Shown one piece after another: positions 33,721 through 45,019 of a DNA stretch of 64,000 bases (within the stretch, counting starts at the first letter, position 1; each line of letters opens with the position of its first letter). The stretch lies in contig JADWQD010000005.1 in the NCBI GenBank assembly GCA_016110215.1, positions 310,001 through 374,000 of the forward strand, given 5' to 3'. Source of the DNA: Capronia americana. Taxonomy: Eukaryota > Ascomycota > Eurotiomycetes > Chaetothyriales > Herpotrichiellaceae. Below the pieces are notes generated by a model. It searched no databases and had not been told where the DNA came from. It saw nothing but the letters and a program-made list of their open reading frames with translations. Both the position numbers and the translations under genes were made by a program.

Positions 33721-35052
33721 ATGAGCGCATTTGTGCGAGTGTCTGGCCGTCCGAACACAAACTTTCTGGTCGGGTATCCGGGTATCTCTGCCACCCTGGT
33801 GAGTTCCCACGTTCCAAAGATCGGTGGCGCATGAGCGGTTGTGCTGACATGTGATGTAGCCTCGCATTGAAGGAACCGTCGAAATACGTCCCGGCGCCGG
33901 AATCACCAGTCCCGTCAACATCTCCATCGTAACCATTTGCCTGCAAAGGAGAGAAAGCATTCATCCTCATGCCGATTCGGTCACCAAGAAGCACCTGGCC
34001 GCGCCCAGGAAGGAGTCGACGGAGACGGTGGGCAAAGAGATGCTGTTGTTTCGATGTCCCGCCAATCGAGAATACGAAGAGATCATGTACATGGACCTGC
34101 CGTTCGTAATCTTCATCCCCTTCGGACGAGGGGGACAAGAGACGGCGAGAAGAGTACCGCCTGCGAGCCTACAATTACCGCGGAGGACGGCCGAGACATA
34201 TTACGAGATGGTGGTGACAGTTGGGTATGGAGGTACCGATCGCAAGACATTTGCCTTTCCCGTACCTATGGCGCGCTACGACACCCTTTCGACGTTTGGC
34301 ATGTACAATCGCCCCGAAGCCGCGGAGCGAGTTTCCGATCATTTGGTGACATTGGGCATCTCGTTACCGCGATGGTCGTATGGGCCCCTTGACCCTGTTA
34401 GCGTGTACATCAAGCTATCGCCGAACCCAGACTGGCTTAGCAAAGCGCGGAAAGTGACCATTAAGAAGATCGAAATTGGCATCGACGAGGAAGTCATCTA
34501 CAACCACGAAGGAGATGAACCGCAAAGGAAGACGAAAAGCCTGGTCAAGAAGGTCGAGAACGTGGGTGTGAAGATGCCCGAGGCAGGATATTTCACCAAC
34601 CTGGGGCTTGTTTTTCCTTCGAGTGATCTACGCGACGCGGACGGGATCATGCCGCGGGGGCGGCCGGCATTTCCTACATATTCGGTCACGGGCTTTACGA
34701 CGACGGCAGGGCTGTACAAGGTCGAATATTACCTGACCATCAAGGTATGTAAGATTCAGGGCGAATGTGCTCAATGGGGGACGGATCATGGCTGACTTCC
34801 TATTTGTAGGCTTCAATGGCAGGTGCCAAAGATATCATCCTGAAACAGCCCATTGTCGTCTGCCCGCTCGACCATGCCGCATGCAAAGCCGAAATGGAAG
34901 CCATTGAACAGGCCGCTAGAGACGCGTCACATGTTAATGCCGAGAATCCTATGCTTCCCCTGGCCACGATAATAAGGGCTTCAGACCCTAACGCGCTGAG
35001 TTGTCTAGGGGTGGCTTTGGTTGGATCGTCCAAGAAGCCACTGATTGATTGA
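33721..35052 (+). CDS. Arrestin-fold protein, conserved in filamentous fungi
   Basis: Three exons, 33721-33798, 33860-34744 and 34810-35052, encode 401 residues. The N-terminal arrestin sandwich is seen in PRIEGTVEIRPG, SPVNISIVTICLQRRES and MDLPFVIFIPFGRGG. Mid-protein, AERVSDHLVTLGISLPRWSY, DPVSVYIKLSPNPDW and KVTIKKIEIGIDEE carry the second sheet, and VEYYLTIKAS spans the last splice. There is no PPxY motif, so it is not obviously a Rsp5-type ubiquitin adaptor. Proteins of this layout are common in Pezizomycotina; the likely role is cargo or receptor trafficking at the plasma membrane, by family only. Confidence 0.8.
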
Positions 35053-36829
35053 ACAGCCCGAAACGGGACTCCATGAAAACAGACGTGGAGGGGACTAAAC
35101 AAGCTTTATACGGCCGCGAAAGAGCCTCCTACATGGCATAGGGCTCGCTTGTTCGAGATGGAAACTATGGCTCAACCCCTCGACCTGAGGCCTGATGAGC
35201 TTGATTCAGAGAAAACATGGCGGAGAATATTGACCCTGTCGAGGAAGGCAATGCTTCATCCGGCCACGGTACCACGCTTGTAAGCACCGGTAACGTTGAA
35301 AGGGCACAAGGGGAATAATGTTCGCATCACAAAAAGGCCCACATGGGTGCCCTATTAAAGGGGGCAGCAGAACCCAGAAATCGCGGCTTTGAAATACCGG
35401 TCCGAGCAGAGGAGCACCAGACTTTGGTATAAGCGCTCGTCCTCCACCAGGAGAAGGCACCGGTACTCAAACAAGCTCAGACTCTACCGCTCGGAGCGAG
35501 CGGGGAGCAAAAGAACCGGCTATGTGGCCGCAGAGACCTCAGTTGACAACAAGCTGAGAAGCCAAGTTTTGATATTTACGCTGAACCCTGTATTTGAACA
35601 TGCAAGGCGTTTTTGGTTGGATTGGATCAGTCGGACAAGTCTTTGGCGGCGGCGATATCATGGCTTGGACTACGAGGCAGAGAACAGCCCCGGGGGGCTA
35701 ATGAGAAGAATATTCTTCAACTTCAGCGGAAAGGACAGCTCCATGTCCTTGTGAAGAGAACCCCATACGTTTCTTGTTTCTGTACATGTGTCTCTTTCGA
35801 TTGTGTCTGCGTTTTAATATGCCCGCGTCAACCTACCGAGCACTTAACACCCAGCATCCACTACCCAAAGCACGGCCTCGTGATACATTAGACATAAGGA
35901 AGGACTCGCGTCTACCTCAGACATGACCTGCCTTCACCCACGCTGGACCGCCTGGATCGGCCAGCACAGCACAGCACAGCATGATGCTTTTGCCGTTCAC
36001 TTTCTACTGATGATACAACTTGAGCTGTCTGCTTTCGTAGACTAGGCGGTCTGTCTTCGATCCGTTCGATTTTGAGCGTGCCTAGGTAGGTAGAAGCCTC
36101 GGTGAGTTGTTGATATTGTCTGTATGCGTGGTCAAGTGTCAAGATATAGTCGTATGCCATGCGATTCCGTGGGAATCACGCGCAACAGACGAGCCAACGA
36201 CAAGTCTAGCATCCATTTGCGTTATGCGAGGCCATGGGATCCATATCCGGCAGTTATCCTCATGGTAATCGTATAATTAGATAGTGAAAGGTAGGCTCTT
36301 TCTTCAGTTTAAGAGAACGGCGGGCGCAACGTCTTGTCTTGTCTTGTCCTGTTCATCAGCCTTCTTCAGATCAACAAGCCCAGAGCAAATCAATTGTCAG
36401 CGTATCCTATATGGACGCGGCGCATGACGAGCGTGGAATTGGCAGAGAGGAGGAAAAAGCGGTTGGGAAAAGATTCAAAGGATGTACAGAGTGCGTACAT
36501 AGTATTCGGTTGCTGCGACTCGAACGCAAGGCGTCCATTTTAGCTCGCCATGTTCAAAACAGCGGCGATCATGTACAGTACATACATACCATACCTACAT
36601 ACCATACCCCACCAAAACCCCCCCCCCCTTTCTCACATATACGAGGGTACAGTGTAAATTAAATACGTACACCAGTAGGATCATTCCTCCTCTATACCGC
36701 GTCATGTAACTTAACATTCCGTGTACCTGGTATGCCAGACATAGAAATGTAGACAAGAGACTTTTTCTTCCTCAAAGCTGATACTGTATGTAATTAGAGC
36801 CGAAGGTAGAACGAAAGACAGAGTAACCT
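35053..36829. other. Intergenic region
   Basis: No supported gene. An 82-codon ATG frame at 35912-36160 (-) has no recognisable feature. Simple sequence includes a CACAG tandem near 35965, CATAC repeats near 36580-36610 and a 12-C run at about 36618-36629. Confidence 0.5.
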
Positions 36830-37432
36830 ATGGGCCTCTCCCCTTTTATCGTCCACCATATCTCGACAGTGCGCTTGAAGCGAAGCCACTACGATCTGAA
36901 TCCAGAGCATTCACGATACCAGGACTTCAACATGAAACGATCTCCTCACTCGGACCCTGGGCCAGGTCATCAAATAAACCCTCAGGGGCCACAACTGCCA
37001 GGCAAGTCGGCGGAGGAGGACAAGGCGGATTCAGATCCCGATCCAAATCCAAATCCGAACAGCCAGCAACAGCAACAGCAACAGCTGCCAAGTCTGGAGC
37101 AGTGGAATCTCGTGCTGGATACGATCCGCTCGAATCTGAACTTGATCGCCGGCACGTGGGGCCGACAGAGCAGACAGTACGACGAAGCTAGGGGGGTCAT
37201 GTTGGCTTATTTAGAGGAGAATCTAGGTCGGCTGAGGCTCAGGGGGCAGCGCCCCGGGGTCAATGATGATGATGGGATGGCAATGACAGTGGAAGGGGAC
37301 GCGGCAGGGGAGACGACGGTTGGGGCGATGGAGGCGAGAGCAGCGGGTGATGATGGAAGGGGTGACGCCGACATGGCCATGGCTACGCTCGAGAGGGGGA
37401 TCGAGGAGTTGATGGGCGAGCTTAGGATTTGA
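36830..37432 (+). CDS. Hypothetical Q-rich protein
   Basis: An ATG frame of 200 residues; a second ATG at 36932 would give 166. It holds a DPDPNPNPN run, seven glutamines, then a helix-like core (LEQWNLVLDTIRSNLNLIAG, RQYDEARGVMLAYLEENL). It ends in an Asp/Gly/Ala-rich tail with a final amphipathic helix (TLERGIEELMGELRI). No domain recognised. Coding character is fair in the middle and poor at both ends; an assembly gap starts 11 bp after the stop. A small coiled-coil protein or a chance frame are both possible. Confidence 0.45.
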   Translation: MGLSPFIVHHISTVRLKRSHYDLNPEHSRYQDFNMKRSPHSDPGPGHQINPQGPQLPGKSAEEDKADSDPDPNPNPNSQQQQQQQLPSLEQWNLVLDTIRSNLNLIAGTWGRQSRQYDEARGVMLAYLEENLGRLRLRGQRPGVNDDDGMAMTVEGDAAGETTVGAMEARAAGDDGRGDADMAMATLERGIEELMGELRI

Positions 37433-37443
37433 GGGCCGGCCAC

Positions 37444-37542
37444 NNNNNNNNNNNNNNNNNNNNNNNNNNNNNNNNNNNNNNNNNNNNNNNNNNNNNNNNN
37501 NNNNNNNNNNNNNNNNNNNNNNNNNNNNNNNNNNNNNNNNNN
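37444..37542. other. Assembly gap (99 N)
   Basis: Unresolved bases directly abutting a 9-bp minisatellite, so the gap is almost surely a collapsed or unread repeat; its true size is unknown. Confidence 0.97.
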
Positions 37543-37629
37543 CACGAAGCACACGAAGCACACGAAGCACACGAAGCACACGAAGCACACGAAGCACACG
37601 AAGCACACGAAGCACACGAAGCACACGAA
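37543..37629 (+). repeat. 9-bp minisatellite, unit CACGAAGCA
   Basis: Nine or more perfect head-to-tail copies follow the N gap. The unit is a multiple of three, so all frames stay open through it (His-Glu-Ala on the plus strand), which makes spurious ORFs. Confidence 0.95.
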
Positions 37630-38796
37630 CGCAATGGAACGCAATAGGATAAAATGGAACAGAGTGGTAGCTTCAAGCCTCAAGCCTCAAGCTCCAGACT
37701 TCAAAAAAGGCGAAGCTGGCTGGCCGGCCGGCCGGCATCGACAAGTCTCTGAGTTAGTGCAGGTGACGGGCTGGACTGGCTGGCAGGCTTCGAAGCTCGA
37801 AAGATACGCTCTCGAAGTCCTTTCCATCCTCCCGTGCTCACGCTCGTGTTCACGCTCGTGGTCGCACTCACGAACCCAGGCAATCTCTTAACAAAATCCC
37901 ACCCACAAGTCAACCCAACAGCGACAACAACAGCGACAATGGCGAGGACAACACAAGCCGCTCGAAGACGACGACGACGATTGAATTGGGATGCCGGTGT
38001 TTTCGGCTCGTCAAGCGGACCTGCTCACGACTCACGCTCTTCCTCACGCACTTCCTCACGCTCTCACTCACGCTCTCACTCACGCTCTCACTCACGCTCT
38101 CACTCACGCTCTCACTCACGCTCTCACTCGCTACTCACTGACTCGTGTATTCGGTGCATTTGCATTCACTCAAGGAATTCCTCTTCTATTTGTAGCTTGT
38201 TATTGAACGATGCCTCTTGGAGCGGACAACCTCAGCTCAAATGCTCGATTTCAAATCCCGACACCCCCCTTTGTGCCATACGGCTCTCTGCGTGTTATTA
38301 CATGTGTTCATCGCCATCGTGATGTTGGTATCATGATACAGTCTGGGCTTCCTGATCCCTAGCGGACAGACAGACAGCCAGCTATTTTCCACGCCCGAAC
38401 CCAAGGTCTCTGTGCATGACACTCGGAATCCGAATCTCGTTGCGAACTCAGACGCCCCGTCTCCGCCAATTTTTGCAGAAACTCCTACCAAATAAGTATG
38501 TCAATTTTGCGCCTCGCGCCGATGGTATCATACCTCGCTGGGTATGCTTGTCGTCATTATCATCGCTGTTCGTTGTTGCTTGCCCCTGTGTGTATGCATA
38601 GACATTAACTGATCCTCGTTATTTCTGCGCGTCTTGTCCCAAATTATGTACTTGTTTGCAAGACGTCGGTCTTCCTTCCAATGCGCGATGCATAAGCACA
38701 GTCGTCCGTCCCAATAAAAATGGTTGCTTGGACAAATATGTGCCATTCTGCATCGTGGACTTTGGTATCGTCGCCATCCATATTTCATCGACTTCA
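37630..38796. other. Repeat-rich intergenic region
   Basis: It holds short GC-rich inverted words (GGCCGGCCGGCCGG near 37720) and a 12-bp tandem listed separately. The frames that span the tandem encode only Ser-Arg-Ser-His repeats and are not called genes. Confidence 0.5.
38054..38130 (+). repeat. 12-bp tandem repeat, unit CTCACTCACGCT
   Basis: About six near-perfect copies. Looser versions of the same words (CTCACGC, GCTCGTGTTC) extend on both sides from about 37835. Confidence 0.9.
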
Positions 38797-39603
38797 TCAT
38801 ACGGCTAACAGAAACGCCACCAGGCATGACAGTGACAGCAGTTTCATCTGCATCGGCTGTGATGAGGCACTTGCGGTGAAAGTGTTGTCGAAGGGGCTAC
38901 CGCCGCCACTCCCGCCGCCCGAGCCTTGAGACGCGGAAGTGCTTGTCGCGGAGGCTGAGTTAGACGTCCCCGATGAGGAAGAGGTAGACGCCAAGCTTGA
39001 TGTTTCAGATTCAATAGAGGTTGAAATGGAGCTGGAGGTTGAGGACGCCGTTCTCGTACTTCTGGTGCTGGTGCTGGTGGCCAGTGTGGTTCCACTGCCG
39101 GATCCAGTCCTGCTGGACCCAGTCGCGGTCGTGGCTGCAGAGCCCGACGAGGTTGCTTCTGTGCTTGTGTCCGGAGTCACCGTATCGACTGCCATACTCA
39201 TGGTCGATTGTACCGAATTACTGGCTTGAGTGGCCTGCGCTGTAGTCGCCGTGGTAGACGCAGCATCGTTGTCGCCACACAGGAAATCCACAATGTCGCC
39301 TGAGAAGAGATGTCCGATAATGCTACTCCCGTCCGCCTGCTGTCCTGCGCACCGCCGCTGAACAAATACCTGTGAGGCAACCAAATTTGCCTGACAATCT
39401 GACGAGCAGGACCCCTTGCCGCCAATGCCTTGGAAATCGTCGTTGTCGCAGAGGTTCACTGGCGTGTCGTAGGCGAGTGTGCACGCCGTTGAAAAGCCGA
39501 CGATGGGTTGGATGGAGGAAAATGAGGCCGAGGCGGATGAGGTCTGGACAAGGGCATATAGGAGAATGGCAAGCGAGAATCGAGCATGCAACCGTAACGC
39601 CAT
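38797..39603 (-). CDS. GPI-anchored cell-wall protein, Ser/Thr-rich
   Basis: From the ATG at 39603 the frame gives 268 residues, intronless. A signal peptide (MALRLHARFSLAILLYALVQ, cut after the following TSSASA) leads to a cysteine-bearing N-terminal domain of about 90 residues with Cys in ACTLAY, NLCDND, GSCSSDCQ, RRCAGQ and FLCGDN. A Ser/Thr/Ala stretch of about 120 residues suited to O-mannosylation follows, then a small-residue cleavage site and a hydrophobic end (MKLLSLSCLVAFLLAV) typical of GPI attachment. The open frame runs 114 codons further upstream, but that part lacks a signal and is taken as 5' leader. It is probably a structural or adhesive wall mannoprotein. Confidence 0.82.
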   Translation of the reverse strand: MALRLHARFSLAILLYALVQTSSASASFSSIQPIVGFSTACTLAYDTPVNLCDNDDFQGIGGKGSCSSDCQANLVASQVFVQRRCAGQQADGSSIIGHLFSGDIVDFLCGDNDAASTTATTAQATQASNSVQSTMSMAVDTVTPDTSTEATSSGSAATTATGSSRTGSGSGTTLATSTSTRSTRTASSTSSSISTSIESETSSLASTSSSSGTSNSASATSTSASQGSGGGSGGGSPFDNTFTASASSQPMQMKLLSLSCLVAFLLAV

Positions 39604-41090
39604 GGCAAAGGCGATGCTTGTTATCGTAGGGCTGAATGATGGAGCCGAGATGTTGTCCGCGGATGGAATTGTCGTTCGTTGTAGCGGCAATGAGCCCAGC
39701 TGTTGTTTACAGTGTCCGGCAGAATTTTGTTCACTCGAGCGACCGCTTTCCGAGACGCGGCACGTGGAACGAGCCTCAGAGAAGTGAGAAAGACTGTTGT
39801 CACAAAAGTATAAGCACGCAGTCACCGCTGCTCTGCTGGACAGAGTTGCATCCCCGATGCGCGTGACGAAGTGATGACGAGAAAGAGTCGAGTCGAGATA
39901 CGGTTCCCAGCTGTGTAAGAAGGTCGCCTGATGTGTTTGTCCCAACGCTCCTCATACAAGAACCAGTCCACCCCCGGCGCGAGTCGCTTTGACTTCGCTC
40001 AATGTCAGGGAATAGCTAAGCCGACAATCTTTTCTTCGCGAAGAGGCAGATCAACACGAGGGTACGTCAGTCCCGACCCGCCGCACCCAGGATTGATGCC
40101 GAGCAATCAGGCAGATGACGATCTGGTAGGGGTTGTAACAGATCCTCGCCGATCGCAATCTAAGGTGCGCAGCCCCGCGGCAACCGAGTCGTCTGTATCG
40201 ATTGATGGTAAGAGCGTCGCGCCGTCTCTGGTCTATACCTTCAACTGCGATGTCAAGTCTCCACCTCTTGAATTTCGCTGAAGGGTGAGGTTGTCATGAG
40301 AAGTTCGGGAAGCGCGGGTTTGGGGGTATAATGGAGAAGCGTGTGGGAAACTACTCGCGTCTTGAGGGTGTTCAGCTACCGGAACTTTCAGTATCTGTGG
40401 ATTTTAGCCTGCTGCTTCAATTGCGCAAAGAAGAGAGACAGGGGACGCGATCTAGGGTTCCAGACTCTCTTTCCGTCACTTCTAGTACTTAGCTGCGGTC
40501 ATAGTGAACAATGTCAGCCAACCTGTCCTCCTGCATGCTGCATCGGCGTTGCTGGTAAAGCGCCGTCGCTTGGGCGGTTGGCACGAGGCCTTGGACGAGT
40601 CGTCGCGGTCGGTGGACCTCATTCTGCGACGACTGTGACCCTGACGCTATGCTGAAGAGGATGGGGACGGTGAAGCGGTGCAACGAGAAATGTATGATCG
40701 CCAGGAACCGAGGGGGATTGATTGGTGGAAGGCGGCATCGGTGCCACAGGGGACGACAGGGGGGATGCAGGGTCACTTTCCGGTCGTTTCATCGAGTGCC
40801 CAAGAGAAGCTTTGCAGCGCCTGCTTCGCCAACCACTGCCGAAGTCGCCCTCGTGCTTGTTCTCGCACGGACAGCCAGATCGACCGCAATCCGGGAGTTG
40901 TACGACGATACTACGAAGAGGTTGGTAGGTACGAAAACGGCTCAGCTGTTTGTTCCAGGCCTACCTCCTACATAGCGTGACTACCCCGTACTGTCCTGGT
41001 CACTCCGACGTCCCGGATTCATCGAGAGCACGAGGGACGCTCGAGAGAAGTGAGTCCTTTCCTCCGCTCTTTCTTCTTGTGTCAGTCCAT
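39604..41090. other. Intergenic region
   Basis: This includes the promoter of the GPI-anchored protein gene and the 3' flank of the alcohol dehydrogenase gene. Overlapping frames of about 100 codons at 40340-40980 (+) have no features. No gene supported. Confidence 0.5.
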
Positions 41091-42278
41091 CTATGGAATG
41101 AGCACACCTCGGAACCGGACTTTGCCACTCGTCATCTTCTCCATGGCCTCGTTGGCTTTGTCAAGCGGGAATTTCTCAATCATGCACTGGACGCCGTGCA
41201 CTTGAGCAAAAGCGATTGCTTCTTCGCTGTCCAGAGCGTGTCCGCTAGGCCATGCCTGGATGCTCAATCCCTTGCTGATCATGGATGCCGTGTTCACCTC
41301 GACAGGTCCTGCCGCGGCCAGAATGATCAGCTTGCCCAATGGTCCCAAGCCGCTGAGCAGCGAAGGAATGAGTTTCTCGTTGGGTGCCGTGAAGAGAATA
41401 CAGGCTGCTCCGCCCAGCTTCTGAAGTTGTTCACCAATGTCACCCTTGGATGCGTCAATGTACTCATGAGCACCCAACTGCGTGGCGAATTCCTTTTTGT
41501 CTGAGCTGGAGGAGATGGCAACCGTCCTGTATCCCGCTTTGCTGGCGTATTGCAACGCAAGGTGGCCTAAGCCACCCAAACCCTGCACTGCGACGGTCGC
41601 TCCCGCCAGGACCTTCTGTTGTCGGAGAGCTATTGAACATCAGTCAGCCCGGATGTTGGCGAAGATGCGGACAGACTCACAATTGAAGACAGTCACACCG
41701 GCACACAGCAAGGGGCAGTACGCGGCCGGATCTGCGTCGCTGGGGATCCGAACGACTGCTTCGGTCCTCAGCGTCACGTATTCTCCATATCCCTGGGGAT
41801 CGTGTCAGTGCACACTCTGATCCACGGTGGAAGATAAGGCGTACTCCATCCCTGGTGACTCCGTTAATCGCTTCGTTCTCGCACATCTGGAACAGCCCGC
41901 GTTGACAGGGGATGCAGGTTTGGTCGTGGCCACCGTGCCAGGGTCCTCCAACACGGTCTCCAAGCTTCCATTTCTTCTCTGTGTCTGGGACGGCTACGAC
42001 CTCCCCGATGACTTCGTGGCCGGGGATGATTGGGAAGCTGTTGCCGAACAAGCCGAAGCGAACTGCATGGTCGGAATGACAGACACCACAAGCAAGAACC
42101 TTCACCAGAACCTAGGCTGGTCAGTCAAGATGGCCGACAGGACAATTGACCCATCAATCATGCATACCTCTCCAGAGTTTGGCAATTCAAGTTTCACCTG
42201 CTTGAACTTGATCGGTTCCCCTTTCGCCTCGAAGACACCGACCTTGTATTCTGCGGGAAGATTTGGTGCTGATGGCAT
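41091..42278 (-). CDS. Zinc-dependent alcohol dehydrogenase (MDR family)
   Basis: Four exons, 42168-42278, 41845-42111, 41681-41792 and 41091-41629, encode 342 residues. The catalytic zinc ligands are the Cys of ACGVCHSD and the GHE of PGHEVIGEV. The structural zinc lobe has the short form HDQTCIPCQRGLFQMC, in which the usual first Cys is absent, as is common in this fungal subgroup. The Rossmann motif is VQGLGGLGHLALQYA. A cytosolic NAD(P)H-dependent alcohol/aldehyde oxidoreductase is expected. The four introns-to-exon phases close exactly. Substrate not predictable. Confidence 0.92.
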
Positions 42279-44335
42279 ATTGGATGGGACGAGAAAAAGT
42301 GATCCGGTGAGTTTCTCGCGGCTTTGTGAAGTAAACCGAAGCTCAGCTGGACAACTGGACTCGATCTAGGTGTTCCAGAGCGAGTGCGACCTGGAATTTA
42401 TATCCTCGCATGGAGATAACATCGATTGGCAACTCCCGGGGTGGGTCGGTTGACCGATGATGTCAAAACTCGATCATCATGGACCAGAAGCTTGAGGCGT
42501 TCAGTCCGCAGCTCTCCAAGCTATACGAGAACAGCCATTGGCGACAACCCAAAAACGCCGGGCGTATTGACGCGCGGGCACACTGGACACTCAGAGCTAC
42601 CAGGATGACCAGCACCAGCCATCACAACCCCTTGTGAATTATCATATTCACTAAGCTGTTCCTACTATTATTAAGCTATAGCTACTTACTCAGCCCTCTT
42701 GTCCCTACCTCAAACTTTACAGTGGTAGTCATCCAGCCTGTGCTGGTCGTCCTGGTAGGATAGCTCTGGGTGTGTGTGCCCGCGCGTCAATTCGCCCGGC
42801 GTTTCTGGGTTTTCGCCGAGGACTGTAGAAAAGCTAATGCAGGAGACTTGCATCGAGAGACTCACTTGTTATGATTGGTACGCACGTAGGCGGGAATGCT
42901 TGCTTTTTCGGCCACGCCGGGCTCGAGACGACATGGTCTACCCGTGCAATGTTGCTCTCATACTGTATACACCTTATCATCGCGGAGGCTATTACTATAC
43001 AGACTCTTCGCCGGCCAGATTCCGTCTGTCCTGCGCAAGGAACTCCAAGCGGGGACATGGCGGGGCATCTCAAATCCGCTGATCTAAGGACTTTTCGCAC
43101 GGGGTGGCCATAGTATCATCATACTGTGTGACATACGGCCACGAGTCTATAACAAGCTAGGGTACCGAATCACCATGCGCACGCCCCTCTTGCCACTATG
43201 TCCAGTGTGATGGCCGGGGCTCGGACGAGAGAGTTTGCTCCAGTTGGGTGTAGAGCGATATATTGTATCTCCGGCTCGGAGTTCAAAGTTAAGGTCTTGC
43301 CTGTTTTCGACAAAGTCTCGTTTTGATCCGGAAGCAGACACAGCAGACTCTTCTGGTGGGCCGGAGTATTCGATCCTTGTCAACATACTCGTATACAGTT
43401 CAATCGGTCTCCACGCTCTTGTCTCAAATCGTGTGATACGGGATGCTGAGAGATCTATTGGACTGGACAAAAGTCAAAGAATTGCATGCAGGCTGCAGGC
43501 TGCAGGCTGTTGCGTAACTCTAGAAGGAGCCAATATGAGTCTGTTCGATTACAGTATGCTGTAGGCAGGAAGAGTCGGATTACTAAAATTTTTGATATCG
43601 AATCATCACACAGGTACTTTCCTCCCAGTAATCTCCGATGCAGATGGCAAGAAAAGCGGTCGAGAACGGCCGAGAGAAATGTCACTCTTCAGCTCCTCCA
43701 AAATCCGACGTCGACCTGGTTAACTAGTGGCATCTCGAGAGAGGGCAGGCTTTGGCGTAGCTCTCGCGAAGATCGCCCCCTTCGTCCCTGACGGTGGCGG
43801 TTGATTCTCGTGCAGGGTATGTCATACGGATAGCAGTCTCGTCCTGGATCGAGATCAAGAGGGAGAAAGCCGTCGGAGTTATCGTCAGAGCCGTGGTCGG
43901 ATACGAGAAGGCAACGAAGTCTTCTCCCTCGTCCAGTCTTGATCCTTCCCCCTGTCTGAACAACCTCATCGACAGCCCATGCGGGAATGCGCCACCACAG
44001 CGGCGCTGAGAGAGACGCTAATGTCGCTGCGTCAGCCAGGCGTTAAGGCGAGCTTTCGAAGAGATACTCGGAAACTGATCTTGCCCTGTAGGGGAATGTA
44101 CCGTTGGTGTCGGCTCGCCGTATCGAGACAATCCTGCCGTTAGCACGACATCAGCATTCCATGCGTGGGCACTATGTTGCAGGGTTGAGGATCTCCTGGG
44201 CCCACGGATGTGCTGGCCACTTGTGGGAATTTGACCGCTGAGACGACGGAACGGCCAGTTGGCAGGCGACAAGCGTCCCCCATGCGGCACCGACAGAGGG
44301 TGGCCGTGGCGGACTTCCACCTGGACTGTCGGTCT
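42279..44335. other. Intergenic region
   Basis: About 2 kb with no supported gene. AT-rich near 42640-42720, with a short CTGCAGG tandem at about 43490-43510. Frames of 60-110 codons show no coding features. Confidence 0.5.
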
Positions 44336-45019
44336 CTACGGCTTTGGTTGCGGGTCTCTAACCATACAGAACAGATCACAGACGTCTCCGCCCTCCTCGC
44401 AGACCATCTTTCGGGCTAGTCGAAAGCCCATTTTCTCGTAGATGGCGATGTTCGGCTTCTCTTTGGATGATTCGAGGTAGCACTTGCGCTGCTCCTGGTC
44501 AGCCATCTTGGTCACTATCTCGAAGAGCTGGCGGCCGATTCCCTTGCCCTGGGTGCCGGGCCTGACGGTGACGATGTTGCAGAAGTAGTACCCGTGCGGA
44601 TCCGTCCAGATTTCTGACTGGGCAATGGCTTGTTCGTGCTTCCAGATCCAGTACCGATTCGTCCTCAATCCACCACGTCCCCCGTACCAGAGAAGGTTCA
44701 ATCCCTGCTTGAACCAGAGGACATAGTCGTCGATCCACTCCGACCATGTTTGTTTCTGGTCCGCCCGCCTGGGCTTCATCCACATGCTCACTCCTAGCAC
44801 CTTGTCATCCTTGTCCTCGGGGTCTTTTGCGACATAGAACAGGGCATTGTGCATTCCCCACTCGCACTTGGCCTTGAGACTGTCGAAGTTCCGCCGCTTG
44901 TTGAATTTTGACGCGTCGAATGCCCACAGGTGATACGGGTCGTCTGCGAATGCTTGCTGAATGCATTCGACAGTCGACGGGATATCACCTGCGGTGATCG
45001 GTTTTATCTCGATCGGCAT
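44336..45019 (-). CDS. GNAT-family N-acetyltransferase
   Basis: Intronless, 227 residues from the ATG at 45019. It starts with the family's first strand and helix (IKPITAGDIPSTVECIQQAF) and ends with the acetyl-CoA motif VRPGTQGKGIGRQLFEIV, matching V-x-P-x-x-Q-x-x-G-x-G. YLESSKEKPNIAIYEKMGF closes the fold. Similar fungal proteins acetylate small amines or polyamines. A mid-domain insert (about residues 80-125, Trp-rich) is usual in this fungal subgroup. Cytosolic, single gene, with no informative neighbour. Confidence 0.88.
   Translation of the reverse strand: MPIEIKPITAGDIPSTVECIQQAFADDPYHLWAFDASKFNKRRNFDSLKAKCEWGMHNALFYVAKDPEDKDDKVLGVSMWMKPRRADQKQTWSEWIDDYVLWFKQGLNLLWYGGRGGLRTNRYWIWKHEQAIAQSEIWTDPHGYYFCNIVTVRPGTQGKGIGRQLFEIVTKMADQEQRKCYLESSKEKPNIAIYEKMGFRLARKMVCEEGGDVCDLFCMVRDPQPKP

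Noticed and set aside
36440..36540. Possible tRNA on the minus strand (a GTTCGAGTC-like B box)
   Set aside because: No matching A box or cloverleaf stem could be built.
37834..38322. Frame encoding Ser-Arg-Ser-His repeats, resembling an SR protein
   Set aside because: Produced by the 12-bp noncoding tandem repeat; flanks show no coding character.
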